DNA from: an uncultured Collinsella sp.
Lineage (GTDB): Bacteria; Actinomycetota; Coriobacteriia; Coriobacteriales; Coriobacteriaceae
Assembly (NCBI GenBank): GCA_902488525.1
Contig: CABTWP010000043.1
Location: forward strand, 1 to 15,627
Length of the DNA: 15,627 bases
Direction: 5' to 3'
The translations under genes and the position numbers were made by a program. The notes beneath the pieces were generated by a model. It saw only the letters and a list, made by a program, of their open reading frames with translations, was not told where the DNA came from and did no database searches. Positions 1 to 6,703 of the stretch are shown here, piece after piece (the first letter of the stretch is position 1; every line of letters starts with the position of its first letter).

Positions 1-1
1 C

Positions 2-43
2 AAAAACCACCACAAAGGTGCCTGTCCCCTTTGCGGTGGTTTT
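2..43 (-). terminator. Intrinsic terminator of the glycosyltransferase gene
   Basis: Arms 7-18 and 28-39 pair over 12 bp around a 9-nt loop, and flanking A/T runs (3-6 with 40-43) lengthen the stem. Read on the minus strand the single imperfect pair (12/34) becomes G-U and the transcript ends in a U run (complement of 2-6). On the plus strand the same pair is a C-A mismatch, so minus is the favoured direction. It starts about 9 nt after the glycosyltransferase stop codon. Confidence 0.8.
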
Positions 44-51
44 GGTGGTGG

Positions 52-1347
52 TTATTTGGCGCCTTGCATGACCTCGTCGAGGGTGACGTTTACGGCATGC
101 TGGGTAGGAACCCAGTCGACCTTCAGGAACAGCGCTGCCACCGTGATGGGGATATAGCTGAACATAAAGATCGGGAAGGTAAACAGGTTGGTCACCAGGC
201 GCCACTTTTGCGCACAGTGAATATGCTTGTACTCAAAGATAGTCGTGAGCAGCGCCAGGATAAAGAAAGTCAGATACATCATGGCGAAGGTCATAATGAG
301 CGAAGCGGCACAGGCCTGCATCTCGACTTCGGTAGCCAAAAAGCCGTGCGAGAGTCCACCCACGATCAGGAACGTCGCATTGGCGAGCATCGAGATGAGC
401 GACAGCAGCATACCCGGGGCGATCGTCATGAACATGTCGTAGGCGGCAAAGCGATGGTAGCGGAAGGTCGACTTGACCAGGTGCTTACCGTAAGTAAAGA
501 ACACCTGGTAGAAGCCTTTGGTCCAACGCATGCGCTGTTTCCAGGACGCCTTAAACGTCACGGGTTGTTCGTCAAAGAACTCCGCCGGCGCATAGCCAAT
601 GCGAATGCCGTGAATGGCGCAGAACGTGGTGAACTGAATGTCCTCGGTCAGCGTGTGGAACTGCCAACCGTGCATGCCCTCGATAACGCTGGCGGAGATG
701 AGGTAGCCCGAACCCGAAACAGCGCAGGACGTCTTGCAGATATTACGCGCGTTGTTGAGGAAGCGCGCCTCGCGTAGATACCACGTGGCATTAGCAGCCG
801 AGATCCACGAGCTGCCGAAGTTCTTGGAATTGCGATAGCTCGTGACCACATGGAAGCCCTGGTCAAAGGCATCATTCATCTTGGAAACGTAATCGCGGGA
901 GATAACGTTATCGGCATCGAAGATAAAGTAGCCCTCAAACGTGTCGGGATACTCGTTGAGAATGCGGTCGAAGCCAAAGTCCATGACCCAGCTCTTGCCC
1001 TTGCGGGCCAGGTCATTGCGCTCGTAAACAATGGCACCGGCCTCGCGCGCGAGCTGCGCCGTGTTGTCGGTGCAGGCATCGGCGACCACGAAAACCTCGA
1101 TGAGCTCGGACGGATAATCCTGGTCCTTGATGGAGCGAACGAGGTTGGCGATCACGGCCTCCTCATTATGCGCCGCGATAAAAAAGGCATAGCGATGGAG
1201 TTTTTTGGCCTTGGGAGGCGCGACCTCGCCACGAAGAGCGCCAATGACAAAGAAGACCACCTGGTACAGAAAGCAGACCGTGAGCAGCGTGACGACAATC
1301 TGGTTGAAGATCACGATGGGTGTGTTGGTTTGTAAAAAGGCGAGCAT
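52..1347 (-). CDS. Membrane-bound family 2 glycosyltransferase
   Basis: Predicted 431-aa processive-type glycosyltransferase that would move a sugar from a nucleotide-sugar donor to a growing glycan at the inner face of the membrane. One N-terminal membrane segment (about residues 10-36) is followed by a GT-A domain with the donor-binding stretch DACTDNT (90-96), the metal-binding FDADN (143-147), the catalytic-base motif TED (234-236) and QRMRW (271-275), the Q-x-x-R-W signature of cellulose, chitin, hyaluronan and PgaC-like synthases. Three to four hydrophobic segments follow (about 300-410). The ATG at 1347 is preferred because GGGAG lies 5 nt upstream; a TTG at 1362 in frame has no ribosome binding site. 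The polymer cannot be predicted: there are no neighbouring polysaccharide genes, and the upstream gene (an RNA-modifying enzyme) is unrelated. Confidence 0.88.
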   Translation of the reverse strand: MLAFLQTNTPIVIFNQIVVTLLTVCFLYQVVFFVIGALRGEVAPPKAKKLHRYAFFIAAHNEEAVIANLVRSIKDQDYPSELIEVFVVADACTDNTAQLAREAGAIVYERNDLARKGKSWVMDFGFDRILNEYPDTFEGYFIFDADNVISRDYVSKMNDAFDQGFHVVTSYRNSKNFGSSWISAANATWYLREARFLNNARNICKTSCAVSGSGYLISASVIEGMHGWQFHTLTEDIQFTTFCAIHGIRIGYAPAEFFDEQPVTFKASWKQRMRWTKGFYQVFFTYGKHLVKSTFRYHRFAAYDMFMTIAPGMLLSLISMLANATFLIVGGLSHGFLATEVEMQACAASLIMTFAMMYLTFFILALLTTIFEYKHIHCAQKWRLVTNLFTFPIFMFSYIPITVAALFLKVDWVPTQHAVNVTLDEVMQGAK

Positions 1348-1384
1348 GCAGGCTCCCAGCAACGCGTAACGTAAACAATCGTAT

Positions 1385-1411
1385 ATCTTACCGCAGGCTT
1401 ACCGAGTTCAA
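1385..1411 (-). promoter_or_regulatory. Possible promoter for the glycosyltransferase gene
   Basis: On the minus strand TTGAAC (1406-1411) and TAAGAT (1385-1390) are 15 bp apart in the 82-bp gap before the gene. The spacing is shorter than the usual 16-18 bp, so this is a weak candidate. Confidence 0.25.
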
Positions 1412-1429
1412 GAAACCACCTAATACTGG

Positions 1430-2443
1430 CTAGGCTTCGAGAAGACCGAGCTGCGGAACGATTTCATCTCCAACGGCCGTGCGACCGAGCGAGCGCGGAG
1501 CCAGATCGTCGAGAACCGCAGCGAGATCCCACGGCAACTCGTCGCGGCACTCAATGCGCTCCCCCGTCACGGGATGGTCGAACGCCACGCGCCAGGAATG
1601 AAGGAACTGCCTGGTCAGGCCCTGGTCGGCGCGCGCATCGCACTTGCCGTAGAGTGGATCGCCCACGCAGGCGTGGTTGATATGACGCATATGCACGCGA
1701 ATCTGGTGCGTGCGACCGGTAAACAGATGGCACTCAACGAGCGTATAACCATCGTCAAAGCGCGTGGAATCAAAGCGCTCGAGGACTTTAAAGGTCGTAA
1801 TGGCCTGACGGGCAAAGGGGTCGTCCGAAACCGCCATCTTGACGCGGTCGCGCGTAGAACGGGCGATACCGGTATTGATGGTGCCCTCGTCCATGGCGAT
1901 GTGCCCGTGGACAAGCGTGATATAGCGGCGGTCGAGCGTACGCGTGCGAATGAGATTTTGAAGCGCGCGCTGGGTGTCGTCGTCTTTTGCCGCGAGCATA
2001 AGGCCCGAGGTATCGCGATCCAGGCGATGCACGATGCCGGGGCGGTCCTCACCCTGCACGGTACCAAGATGATCGATACCGCAGTGGTAGACCAAGGCGT
2101 TCGCAAGCGTGCCGCTCTCGTGGCCGCGGGCGGGATGGCACACCAGGCCACGCTGCTTGGAGAGCACAATGAGATAGTCGTCCTCATAGCGAATGTCGAG
2201 CGGGATGGCCTCGGGAATCACATCGGTGGGATCGTGCGGCTCGGGCAAATCGACCGAAATACGGTCGCCGGCTCGCACGGAGTGCTTTTTAGACAGGCAG
2301 GTCTCGCCATTGACACATACGGCACCGCCCTCAATCAGATGCGCGCAGGAAGAGCGCGTAGGGCAGCCGTCATTGGAGCCCAGATAGGCGTCAAGACGCT
2401 GACCAGCGGCATCGTCGGCAACAAGGATATGGATGTCGGCCAT
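1430..2443 (-). CDS. rluD: RluA-family 23S rRNA pseudouridine synthase (RluD-like)
   Basis: This 337-aa protein should isomerise specific uridines to pseudouridine in large-subunit rRNA. An S4-like RNA-binding region occupies roughly residues 14-62, followed by the catalytic domain. The family motif HRLDRDTSG is at 139-147, with D142 as the catalytic aspartate, and the later motif GRTHQIRVHM (243-252) is intact. Length fits the RluD/RluC group; which uridines are modified cannot be read from sequence, so the symbol is by family similarity. The ATG shares its A with the TAA of lspA (TAATG), so translation is probably coupled. The lspA-rluA-family pairing is a common bacterial gene order. The last 20 or so residues are a nonconserved tail. 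Confidence 0.9.
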   Translation of the reverse strand: MADIHILVADDAAGQRLDAYLGSNDGCPTRSSCAHLIEGGAVCVNGETCLSKKHSVRAGDRISVDLPEPHDPTDVIPEAIPLDIRYEDDYLIVLSKQRGLVCHPARGHESGTLANALVYHCGIDHLGTVQGEDRPGIVHRLDRDTSGLMLAAKDDDTQRALQNLIRTRTLDRRYITLVHGHIAMDEGTINTGIARSTRDRVKMAVSDDPFARQAITTFKVLERFDSTRFDDGYTLVECHLFTGRTHQIRVHMRHINHACVGDPLYGKCDARADQGLTRQFLHSWRVAFDHPVTGERIECRDELPWDLAAVLDDLAPRSLGRTAVGDEIVPQLGLLEA

Positions 2444-3042
2444 TAGCGCTCATTCCTTTCGCGAATCTTGCGGGCACGCTCCCCACGCTGCTGGGCCTTG
2501 CGCTTAGCGCGGGCCTCGTCACGGGCGTTAAGCTCGGCGGTCGCATCGACCTCACGGGCAGCGGGGCTCAAGAACATGTAACCGATAAGCGCCAGCACAA
2601 CACCGACCGTAATGCCGATATCGGCCACATTGAAGACGGGAAAGTCGATGAAGGTGGTGGCAATAAAATCGGTCACAAAGCCAAAGGCCAAACGATCGAT
2701 AGCGTTGCCGATAGCACCGCCCGCGACCATAGCCATGCCCACAACCTCCAAGCGAGCAAGCTGGGGCGCGCGAAGCAAGTACACGGCAATGGCGACAATG
2801 ACCGCAAGCGCCAGCAAAGCAAACGCAACGCCATGCCCCTCGCCCATGCTAAAGGCAGCACCGATATTGCGGACAAACAGGAAGTCGATCACACCGGGGA
2901 TAACAGTCACATGCAAAGCGTCGCCCACGGCACGAACCGCAAGCTTGGTCAGCTGATCAACAAGCAACACAGCCAGCGCCACCCCACTAGCAACACCTAA
3001 CCGCCAGCGCAAAGGCGGCGTCATATCCCCAGCACGACCCAA
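2443..3042 (-). CDS. lspA: Lipoprotein signal peptidase (signal peptidase II)
   Basis: Membrane aspartyl protease that cuts the signal peptide from diacylglyceryl-modified prolipoproteins. The 199-aa protein has four hydrophobic segments (about 15-35, 70-90, 95-115 and 135-160) and both catalytic-aspartate motifs: GNAIDR (about 112-117) and FNVADIG (about 137-143). The family's N-terminal motif region DQLTK (about 29-33) is also present. After the last membrane segment comes an unusual hydrophilic tail of about 40 residues rich in Arg, Lys, Glu and Ala, which should be cytoplasmic and is longer than in most LspA. The start taken is TTG at 3042, with AGGGG 6 nt upstream; an in-frame ATG at 3024 is possible, but its GGGGA is only about 2 nt away. 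Overlaps the pseudouridine synthase gene by one base. Confidence 0.92.
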   Translation of the reverse strand: MGRAGDMTPPLRWRLGVASGVALAVLLVDQLTKLAVRAVGDALHVTVIPGVIDFLFVRNIGAAFSMGEGHGVAFALLALAVIVAIAVYLLRAPQLARLEVVGMAMVAGGAIGNAIDRLAFGFVTDFIATTFIDFPVFNVADIGITVGVVLALIGYMFLSPAAREVDATAELNARDEARAKRKAQQRGERARKIRERNER

Positions 3043-3154
3043 AGAAATCCCCTACCCTCAAGATCATCGAATTACGTTTAATACAAAGAACTATCTTATA
3101 TTGCCATACGCAGAACGCACGACATATCCACCAACGCAAGCGAAATAACCAGCT

Positions 3155-3193
3155 AAAAACGAAAGCGACATTCCGAATAACGGAATGTCGCTT
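3155..3193 (-). terminator. Intrinsic terminator closing the ileS transcript
   Basis: A perfect 13-bp stem (3163-3175 with 3181-3193) has a 5-nt loop. On the minus strand it is followed by UCGUUUUU (complement of 3155-3162). It lies about 220 nt after the ileS stop, so the transcript has an unusually long 3' untranslated region. It also separates ileS from lspA, which must have its own promoter between 3155 and 3043; no confident -35/-10 pair was found there (TATAAG occurs in the AT-rich part). Confidence 0.75.
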
Positions 3194-3198
3194 AATAG

Positions 3199-3225
3199 CT
3201 TTCGACTAAAAACGCAAGTCGAAAG
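3199..3225. other. Stem-loop adjacent to the ileS terminator
   Basis: CTTTCGACT (3199-3207) pairs perfectly with AGTCGAAAG (3217-3225) around a 9-nt A-rich loop. It is 5 nt from the terminator stem and precedes it in the ileS transcript. No U run follows, so it is not a terminator on its own; it may protect the mRNA end or be part of a repeat. Confidence 0.5.
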
Positions 3226-3277
3226 AAAGCCTCTAGCTCCAGCAATGGAAACGCCGCGTTATCGTCACCAACAGCGA

Positions 3278-3375
3278 AAACGTCCCTAAGCGAGCAAGGT
3301 GACGTGAAAGAGGAGGGAAGCGTACTTTGGTACGCGACCGACGATTGAACGTCAGATTGCCGCTTAGGGGCGTTT
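3278..3375. other. Nested long hairpin element in the ileS 3' region
   Basis: Three inverted repeats nest inside each other. The outer arms 3278-3292 and 3361-3375 pair over 15 bp with one T-G pair on the plus strand (C-A on the minus strand). After a single bulged A (3293), GCAA/TTGC (3294-3297 with 3357-3360) and TGACGT/ACGTCA (3300-3305 with 3349-3354) pair around a 2x2 purine internal loop. The apical part has GCGTAC, a TTTG loop and GTACGC (3320-3335). No open reading frame fits it and I do not recognise a known RNA family. It could be a structured RNA, a REP-like repeat or a small palindromic mobile element. Confidence 0.6.
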
Positions 3376-3384
3376 GCAGCGTCG

Positions 3385-3419
3385 GTAGGTTACGGCGTTC
3401 TACGAACGCCGTAACCTAC
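3385..3419. other. 16-bp perfect hairpin containing the ileS stop codon
   Basis: 3385-3400 and 3404-3419 are exact reverse complements with a 3-nt loop. The ileS stop codon (3416-3418) sits at the base of the stem. No U run follows in either direction, so it is not a standard intrinsic terminator. Confidence 0.65.
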
Positions 3420-6217
3420 AAAGCATCGGCGCAGCGCTTGCAAATATGAGCGTGGCCGTTGTACTCGCCGACGGTGGTGCGGTAGTTCCAGCAACGGTCG
3501 CAGCACTCGCCCTCGGCAGCATCAATGCAGACGGAAAGCTCTTCGCCCTGGGTCAGCTCAACATCGGAGACGATGTAGAACTCGGCCAGGTCGACCGCTT
3601 TGTCACCAGTCAGCAGCGCGTACATCTCGGCGGGAACGACCGCCTTGACGCGAACCTGCTGGCTCTTGGTGAAGGTGCCGGCAGAACGGGCATCCTCAAG
3701 GGCCTTGGTCACGGCGCTACGGAGCTCAAGAGAAGCCTCGAGCACGCCCTCGAACTCATTGGCCTCGTCGACCGTGATGGGCGACTTGTACCAATCGAGC
3801 AGCGCGGCGTACTTCTGGTGATCGACGCAGCCAGCGGGCGCATATGCCATGGCCTCGTCAACCGTGTAGGACAGGATCGGCTGCAGGTCGCGCATGAGCA
3901 TCGAGAAGAGCTCGGCCAGCACGGTCTGGGCGCTGCGACGCTCGAGCGAGCCGGGCTTGTCGCAGTACAGACGGTCCTTCAGGGCGTCGAGGTACACGTT
4001 GGAGAGCTCGGTAACCACGAAGTCATAAAGCGCACGGTAGGCGCGCGGGAACTCGTAGCTGGCGTAGGCGTCGTCGACCTCGGCCTGAACCTGAGTCAGG
4101 CGGGCAACCATGAGCTTATCGAGCGGCAGCAGGTCGGCAAAGGCGACGCCGTCGGTCTCGGGCTCAAACTGACCCTCGAGCTCGGAGAGCAAGAAGCGCA
4201 GCGTGTTGCGGAAACGACGATAGGCATCGGACGTACGAGCGAGAATCTCATGGTCGATGGAGACGTCGGAGCTGGTGTCGACGGAGGCAACCCAGAGACG
4301 GATGATGTCAGCGCCCATCTCGTCGCAGACCTTGTTGGGGTCGATGACGTTGCCGAGCGACTTGGACATCTTGCGGCCCTGGCCATCGAGCGTGAAGCCC
4401 TGCGAGACGACCGCCTTGTACGGAGCATGGCCGTTGGCACCCACCGAGGTGAGCAGCGAGCTCTGGAACCAACCGCGATGCTGGTCGGAGCCCTCGAGAT
4501 ACACGTCAGCCGGGTACTCAAGCTCGGGTCGATACTCGCAGACGGCCTTCCAGGACACGCCGGAGTCCCACCACACGTCGAGAATGTCCTTATCAGCCTT
4601 GAGGTGATGGCCGCCACACTTGGGGCAAACGCAAGCCTCGCCCAGGTAACTCTCGGGAGCGTCGGTGAACCAGGCGTCGGAGCCCTTCTCGTGGAAGAGC
4701 TTGATGACGGCGTCGAGCGTGGCGTCGTTCATGACCTTCTCGCCGCAGTCGGCGCAAGTGTAGCTGGGGATAGGCACGCCCCAGTTGCGCTGACGGCTGA
4801 TGCACCAGTCGGGACGCTGCTCGACCATGGCGCCGATGCGGTTGGCCGCGTGGGCCGGATACCACTTGACGTTCTCGCGGACCTCTTTGCCAGCCTGCTC
4901 GCGCAAACCGGTCTTGTCCATCGAGACAAACCACTGGTCGGTAGCACGGAAGAGCACCGGGTGCTTGCAACGCCAGCAGTGCGGATAGCTGTGCGTGATC
5001 TTCTTCTCGAGGACTAGGGTACCGCGCTCGCGCAGGAACTCGATGATGTGCGGGTTGGCCTCATCGGTGTCCATACCGCTGAAGGGGCCACCGGTGCCAA
5101 ACTCCTCGCCGGTGTAGAACTTGCCGTCGTCATCGACCGGCATGCAGATGTCGGTGATGCCCTCCTTGAGGCAGGCAAAGTAGTCGTCGACGCCGTGGCC
5201 GGGCGAGTTGTGGACAATACCGGTACCGTCATCGACACCGACGTAATCGGCCAGCAGCGCCACGCCCTCGACACCGTCGAAGATCGGCTGCTTGTAGTGG
5301 ATGTGGTGGAAGGTCTCGGCGGGAACCACATAGGGCTTGCCGTCGACCATAACCGGAGTGTACTCCCAGCCAAACTCCTCGCAGCACTTAGGAGCCAGGT
5401 CCTCGAGCATGACCTCGGCGCGGCCGTCGTGCTCAACGGCGACGTAGGCGGCGCCGGGCTTGAGGGAAACTGCCTGGTCGGAGGGGATGGTCCACGGCGT
5501 GGTCGTCCAGATAATAAAGTCGACCGGGCCGTCGAAGTTCTCGAGACCGACGGGCTTGGAGGTCATCTCAAAGCGCACGAAGATGGACGGGCTCGTCTCG
5601 TCGGAGTACTCGATCTCAGCCTCGGCCAGCGCGGTGTGGCAGTGCTTGCACCAGTGGACGGGCTTGTGGCCGCGATAGATCATGCCCTTGTCGAACATGG
5701 CCTTGAAGACCTCAATGTCGGCGGCGTCATGCTGGTGATAGAGCGTCAGATACGGGTTGTCCCAGTCGCCAAGCACGCCAAGGCGACGGAAGCCAGCCTT
5801 CTGGAGCTCGATGTTCTCGACAGCGAACTTGTTGCAAAGCTCGCGGATCTTAGCCGTGGAGGTCTGGTTGAACTTCTCGGTGCCGAGCTTCTCCTCGACC
5901 TTATGTTCGATCGGCTGACCGTGGCAGTCCCAACCGGGAACATAGGGAACCTCATAGCCCTGCATCATCCAGTAACGGTTGATCATGTCCTTGGAGATCT
6001 TGTTCATGGCGTGGCCGATGTGGATCGGGCCGTTGGCGTACGGAGGGCCGTCGTGCAGCACGAACTTCTTGTGACCCTCGTTCTTCTTTAGAACTTGCTC
6101 GTAGACCTTGTTGTCCTGCCAGTCCTTGAGTCGCTTTGGCTCGGACTTGGAAAGACCGGCACGCATGGGAAATCCGGTTTTGGGCAGATTCATCGTCTGC
6201 TTGTACTCGTTTGCCAC
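3416..6217 (-). CDS. ileS: Isoleucyl-tRNA synthetase
   Basis: Class I synthetase that charges tRNA-Ile and edits mischarged valine, 933 aa, the usual bacterial length. HIGH is at 66-69 and KMSKS at 616-620. The CP1 editing domain carries GTGIVHNSPGHGVDDY (331-346), with Ser where Ala is common. Cysteine pairs at 190/193 and within 488-534 lie in the insertion region, and a C-terminal zinc finger (C906-x2-C909, C926-x2-C929) closes the protein, as in the bacterial-type IleRS sensitive to mupirocin. Start is GTG at 6217, with AAAGGGG 4 nt upstream; the next in-frame ATG (codon 9) has no better site. Expression should be controlled by the T-box just upstream. The stop codon is buried in a perfect hairpin. 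Confidence 0.97.
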   Translation of the reverse strand: MANEYKQTMNLPKTGFPMRAGLSKSEPKRLKDWQDNKVYEQVLKKNEGHKKFVLHDGPPYANGPIHIGHAMNKISKDMINRYWMMQGYEVPYVPGWDCHGQPIEHKVEEKLGTEKFNQTSTAKIRELCNKFAVENIELQKAGFRRLGVLGDWDNPYLTLYHQHDAADIEVFKAMFDKGMIYRGHKPVHWCKHCHTALAEAEIEYSDETSPSIFVRFEMTSKPVGLENFDGPVDFIIWTTTPWTIPSDQAVSLKPGAAYVAVEHDGRAEVMLEDLAPKCCEEFGWEYTPVMVDGKPYVVPAETFHHIHYKQPIFDGVEGVALLADYVGVDDGTGIVHNSPGHGVDDYFACLKEGITDICMPVDDDGKFYTGEEFGTGGPFSGMDTDEANPHIIEFLRERGTLVLEKKITHSYPHCWRCKHPVLFRATDQWFVSMDKTGLREQAGKEVRENVKWYPAHAANRIGAMVEQRPDWCISRQRNWGVPIPSYTCADCGEKVMNDATLDAVIKLFHEKGSDAWFTDAPESYLGEACVCPKCGGHHLKADKDILDVWWDSGVSWKAVCEYRPELEYPADVYLEGSDQHRGWFQSSLLTSVGANGHAPYKAVVSQGFTLDGQGRKMSKSLGNVIDPNKVCDEMGADIIRLWVASVDTSSDVSIDHEILARTSDAYRRFRNTLRFLLSELEGQFEPETDGVAFADLLPLDKLMVARLTQVQAEVDDAYASYEFPRAYRALYDFVVTELSNVYLDALKDRLYCDKPGSLERRSAQTVLAELFSMLMRDLQPILSYTVDEAMAYAPAGCVDHQKYAALLDWYKSPITVDEANEFEGVLEASLELRSAVTKALEDARSAGTFTKSQQVRVKAVVPAEMYALLTGDKAVDLAEFYIVSDVELTQGEELSVCIDAAEGECCDRCWNYRTTVGEYNGHAHICKRCADAL

Positions 6218-6260
6218 GGTACCCCTTTCTTGTCATGGGCGCGCACGCCCTCTGGGCACC

Positions 6261-6297
6261 AAAAAAGCGCCCGTCCCTACAAGCTGGGACGAAGCGC
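6261..6297 (-). terminator. T-box attenuator terminator of ileS
   Basis: On the minus strand the arm complementary to 6286-6297 (GCGCUUCGUCCC) pairs with the arm complementary to 6267-6277 (GGGACGGGCGC) around an 8-nt loop, followed by six U (complement of 6261-6266). It lies 44 nt before the ileS start codon. Its 5' arm is also the 3' strand of the antiterminator, so the two folds exclude each other. Confidence 0.88.
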
Positions 6298-6566
6298 CAC
6301 AAAACGGACAGTCTGTCCGTAAAAGCTCTTCGCTTAACCACCCAGCTTAGATGCCCTCGCTCGCGTCGCCGCGCGCTCGCATCCGTTACTCGGCTGGTCT
6401 GTATCGACGACCATCTCGGCGATGTCTACTAAGACGAACCTGCGCGGCACGTCCGTTGGGACCGCTGCTCCGGGGTGATTTTCATCGGTCGCATGCACGG
6501 GTTCTCAGCGCTCCCCGCTCTCTGTAGCATGCGGACGGCCGACTACTCGTCCCCATCAACGCTTAT
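6261..6566 (-). promoter_or_regulatory. T-box riboswitch leader, isoleucine-specific
   Basis: The leader senses uncharged tRNA-Ile and controls transcription of ileS. Read on the minus strand: Stem I base GUUGAUGGGGAC (6549-6560) pairs with GUCCCAAC (6455-6462). The GACGAGUAG motif follows, then a distal stem GCAUGC/GCAUGC (6527-6532, 6491-6496) with AGAGAG (6518-6523) and GCUGAGAACC. The specifier AUC (6477-6479) sits in GAAAAUCACC. The antiterminator has AAGCUGGG (6341-6348) pairing with CCCAGCUU (6281-6288), a 7-nt bulge UGGUUAA (6334-6340), then GCGAAG (6328-6333) pairing with CUUCGU (6289-6294). UGGU matches an ACCA tRNA end, i.e. discriminator A. A small hairpin ACGGACAG/CUGUCCGU (6304-6320) lies in the closing loop. 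The promoter is uncertain; TGC-TAGCAT on the minus strand (-10 at 6574-6579) is a possible extended -10. Confidence 0.93.
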
Positions 6567-6622
6567 GCGGAGTATGCTAGCACGTTCAGCGCCGGCGAAA
6601 AACCCTCAACACTGGTTTTATA

Positions 6623-6690
6623 CGTTCGATATTTCTCGCGGCTGTGGACCTTCTCTTGGAGCAAAATACCTGAAAGCACTTTATCGAACG
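6623..6690. repeat. 9-bp inverted repeat upstream of the alcohol dehydrogenase
   Basis: CGTTCGATA (6623-6631) and TATCGAACG (6682-6690) are exact reverse complements separated by 50 bp. The right copy overlaps a weak promoter candidate (TTGGAG 6656-6661, TTTATC 6680-6685, 18-bp gap) and ends just before the ribosome binding site. It could be an operator pair or the arms of a leader hairpin. Confidence 0.4.
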
Positions 6691-6703
6691 AAAGAAGGTT
6701 GCT

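Noticed and set aside
3446..5017. 523-codon plus-strand frame opposite ileS
   Set aside because: Antisense shadow of a GC-rich gene; valine/leucine/glycine-rich low-complexity product and no ribosome binding site.
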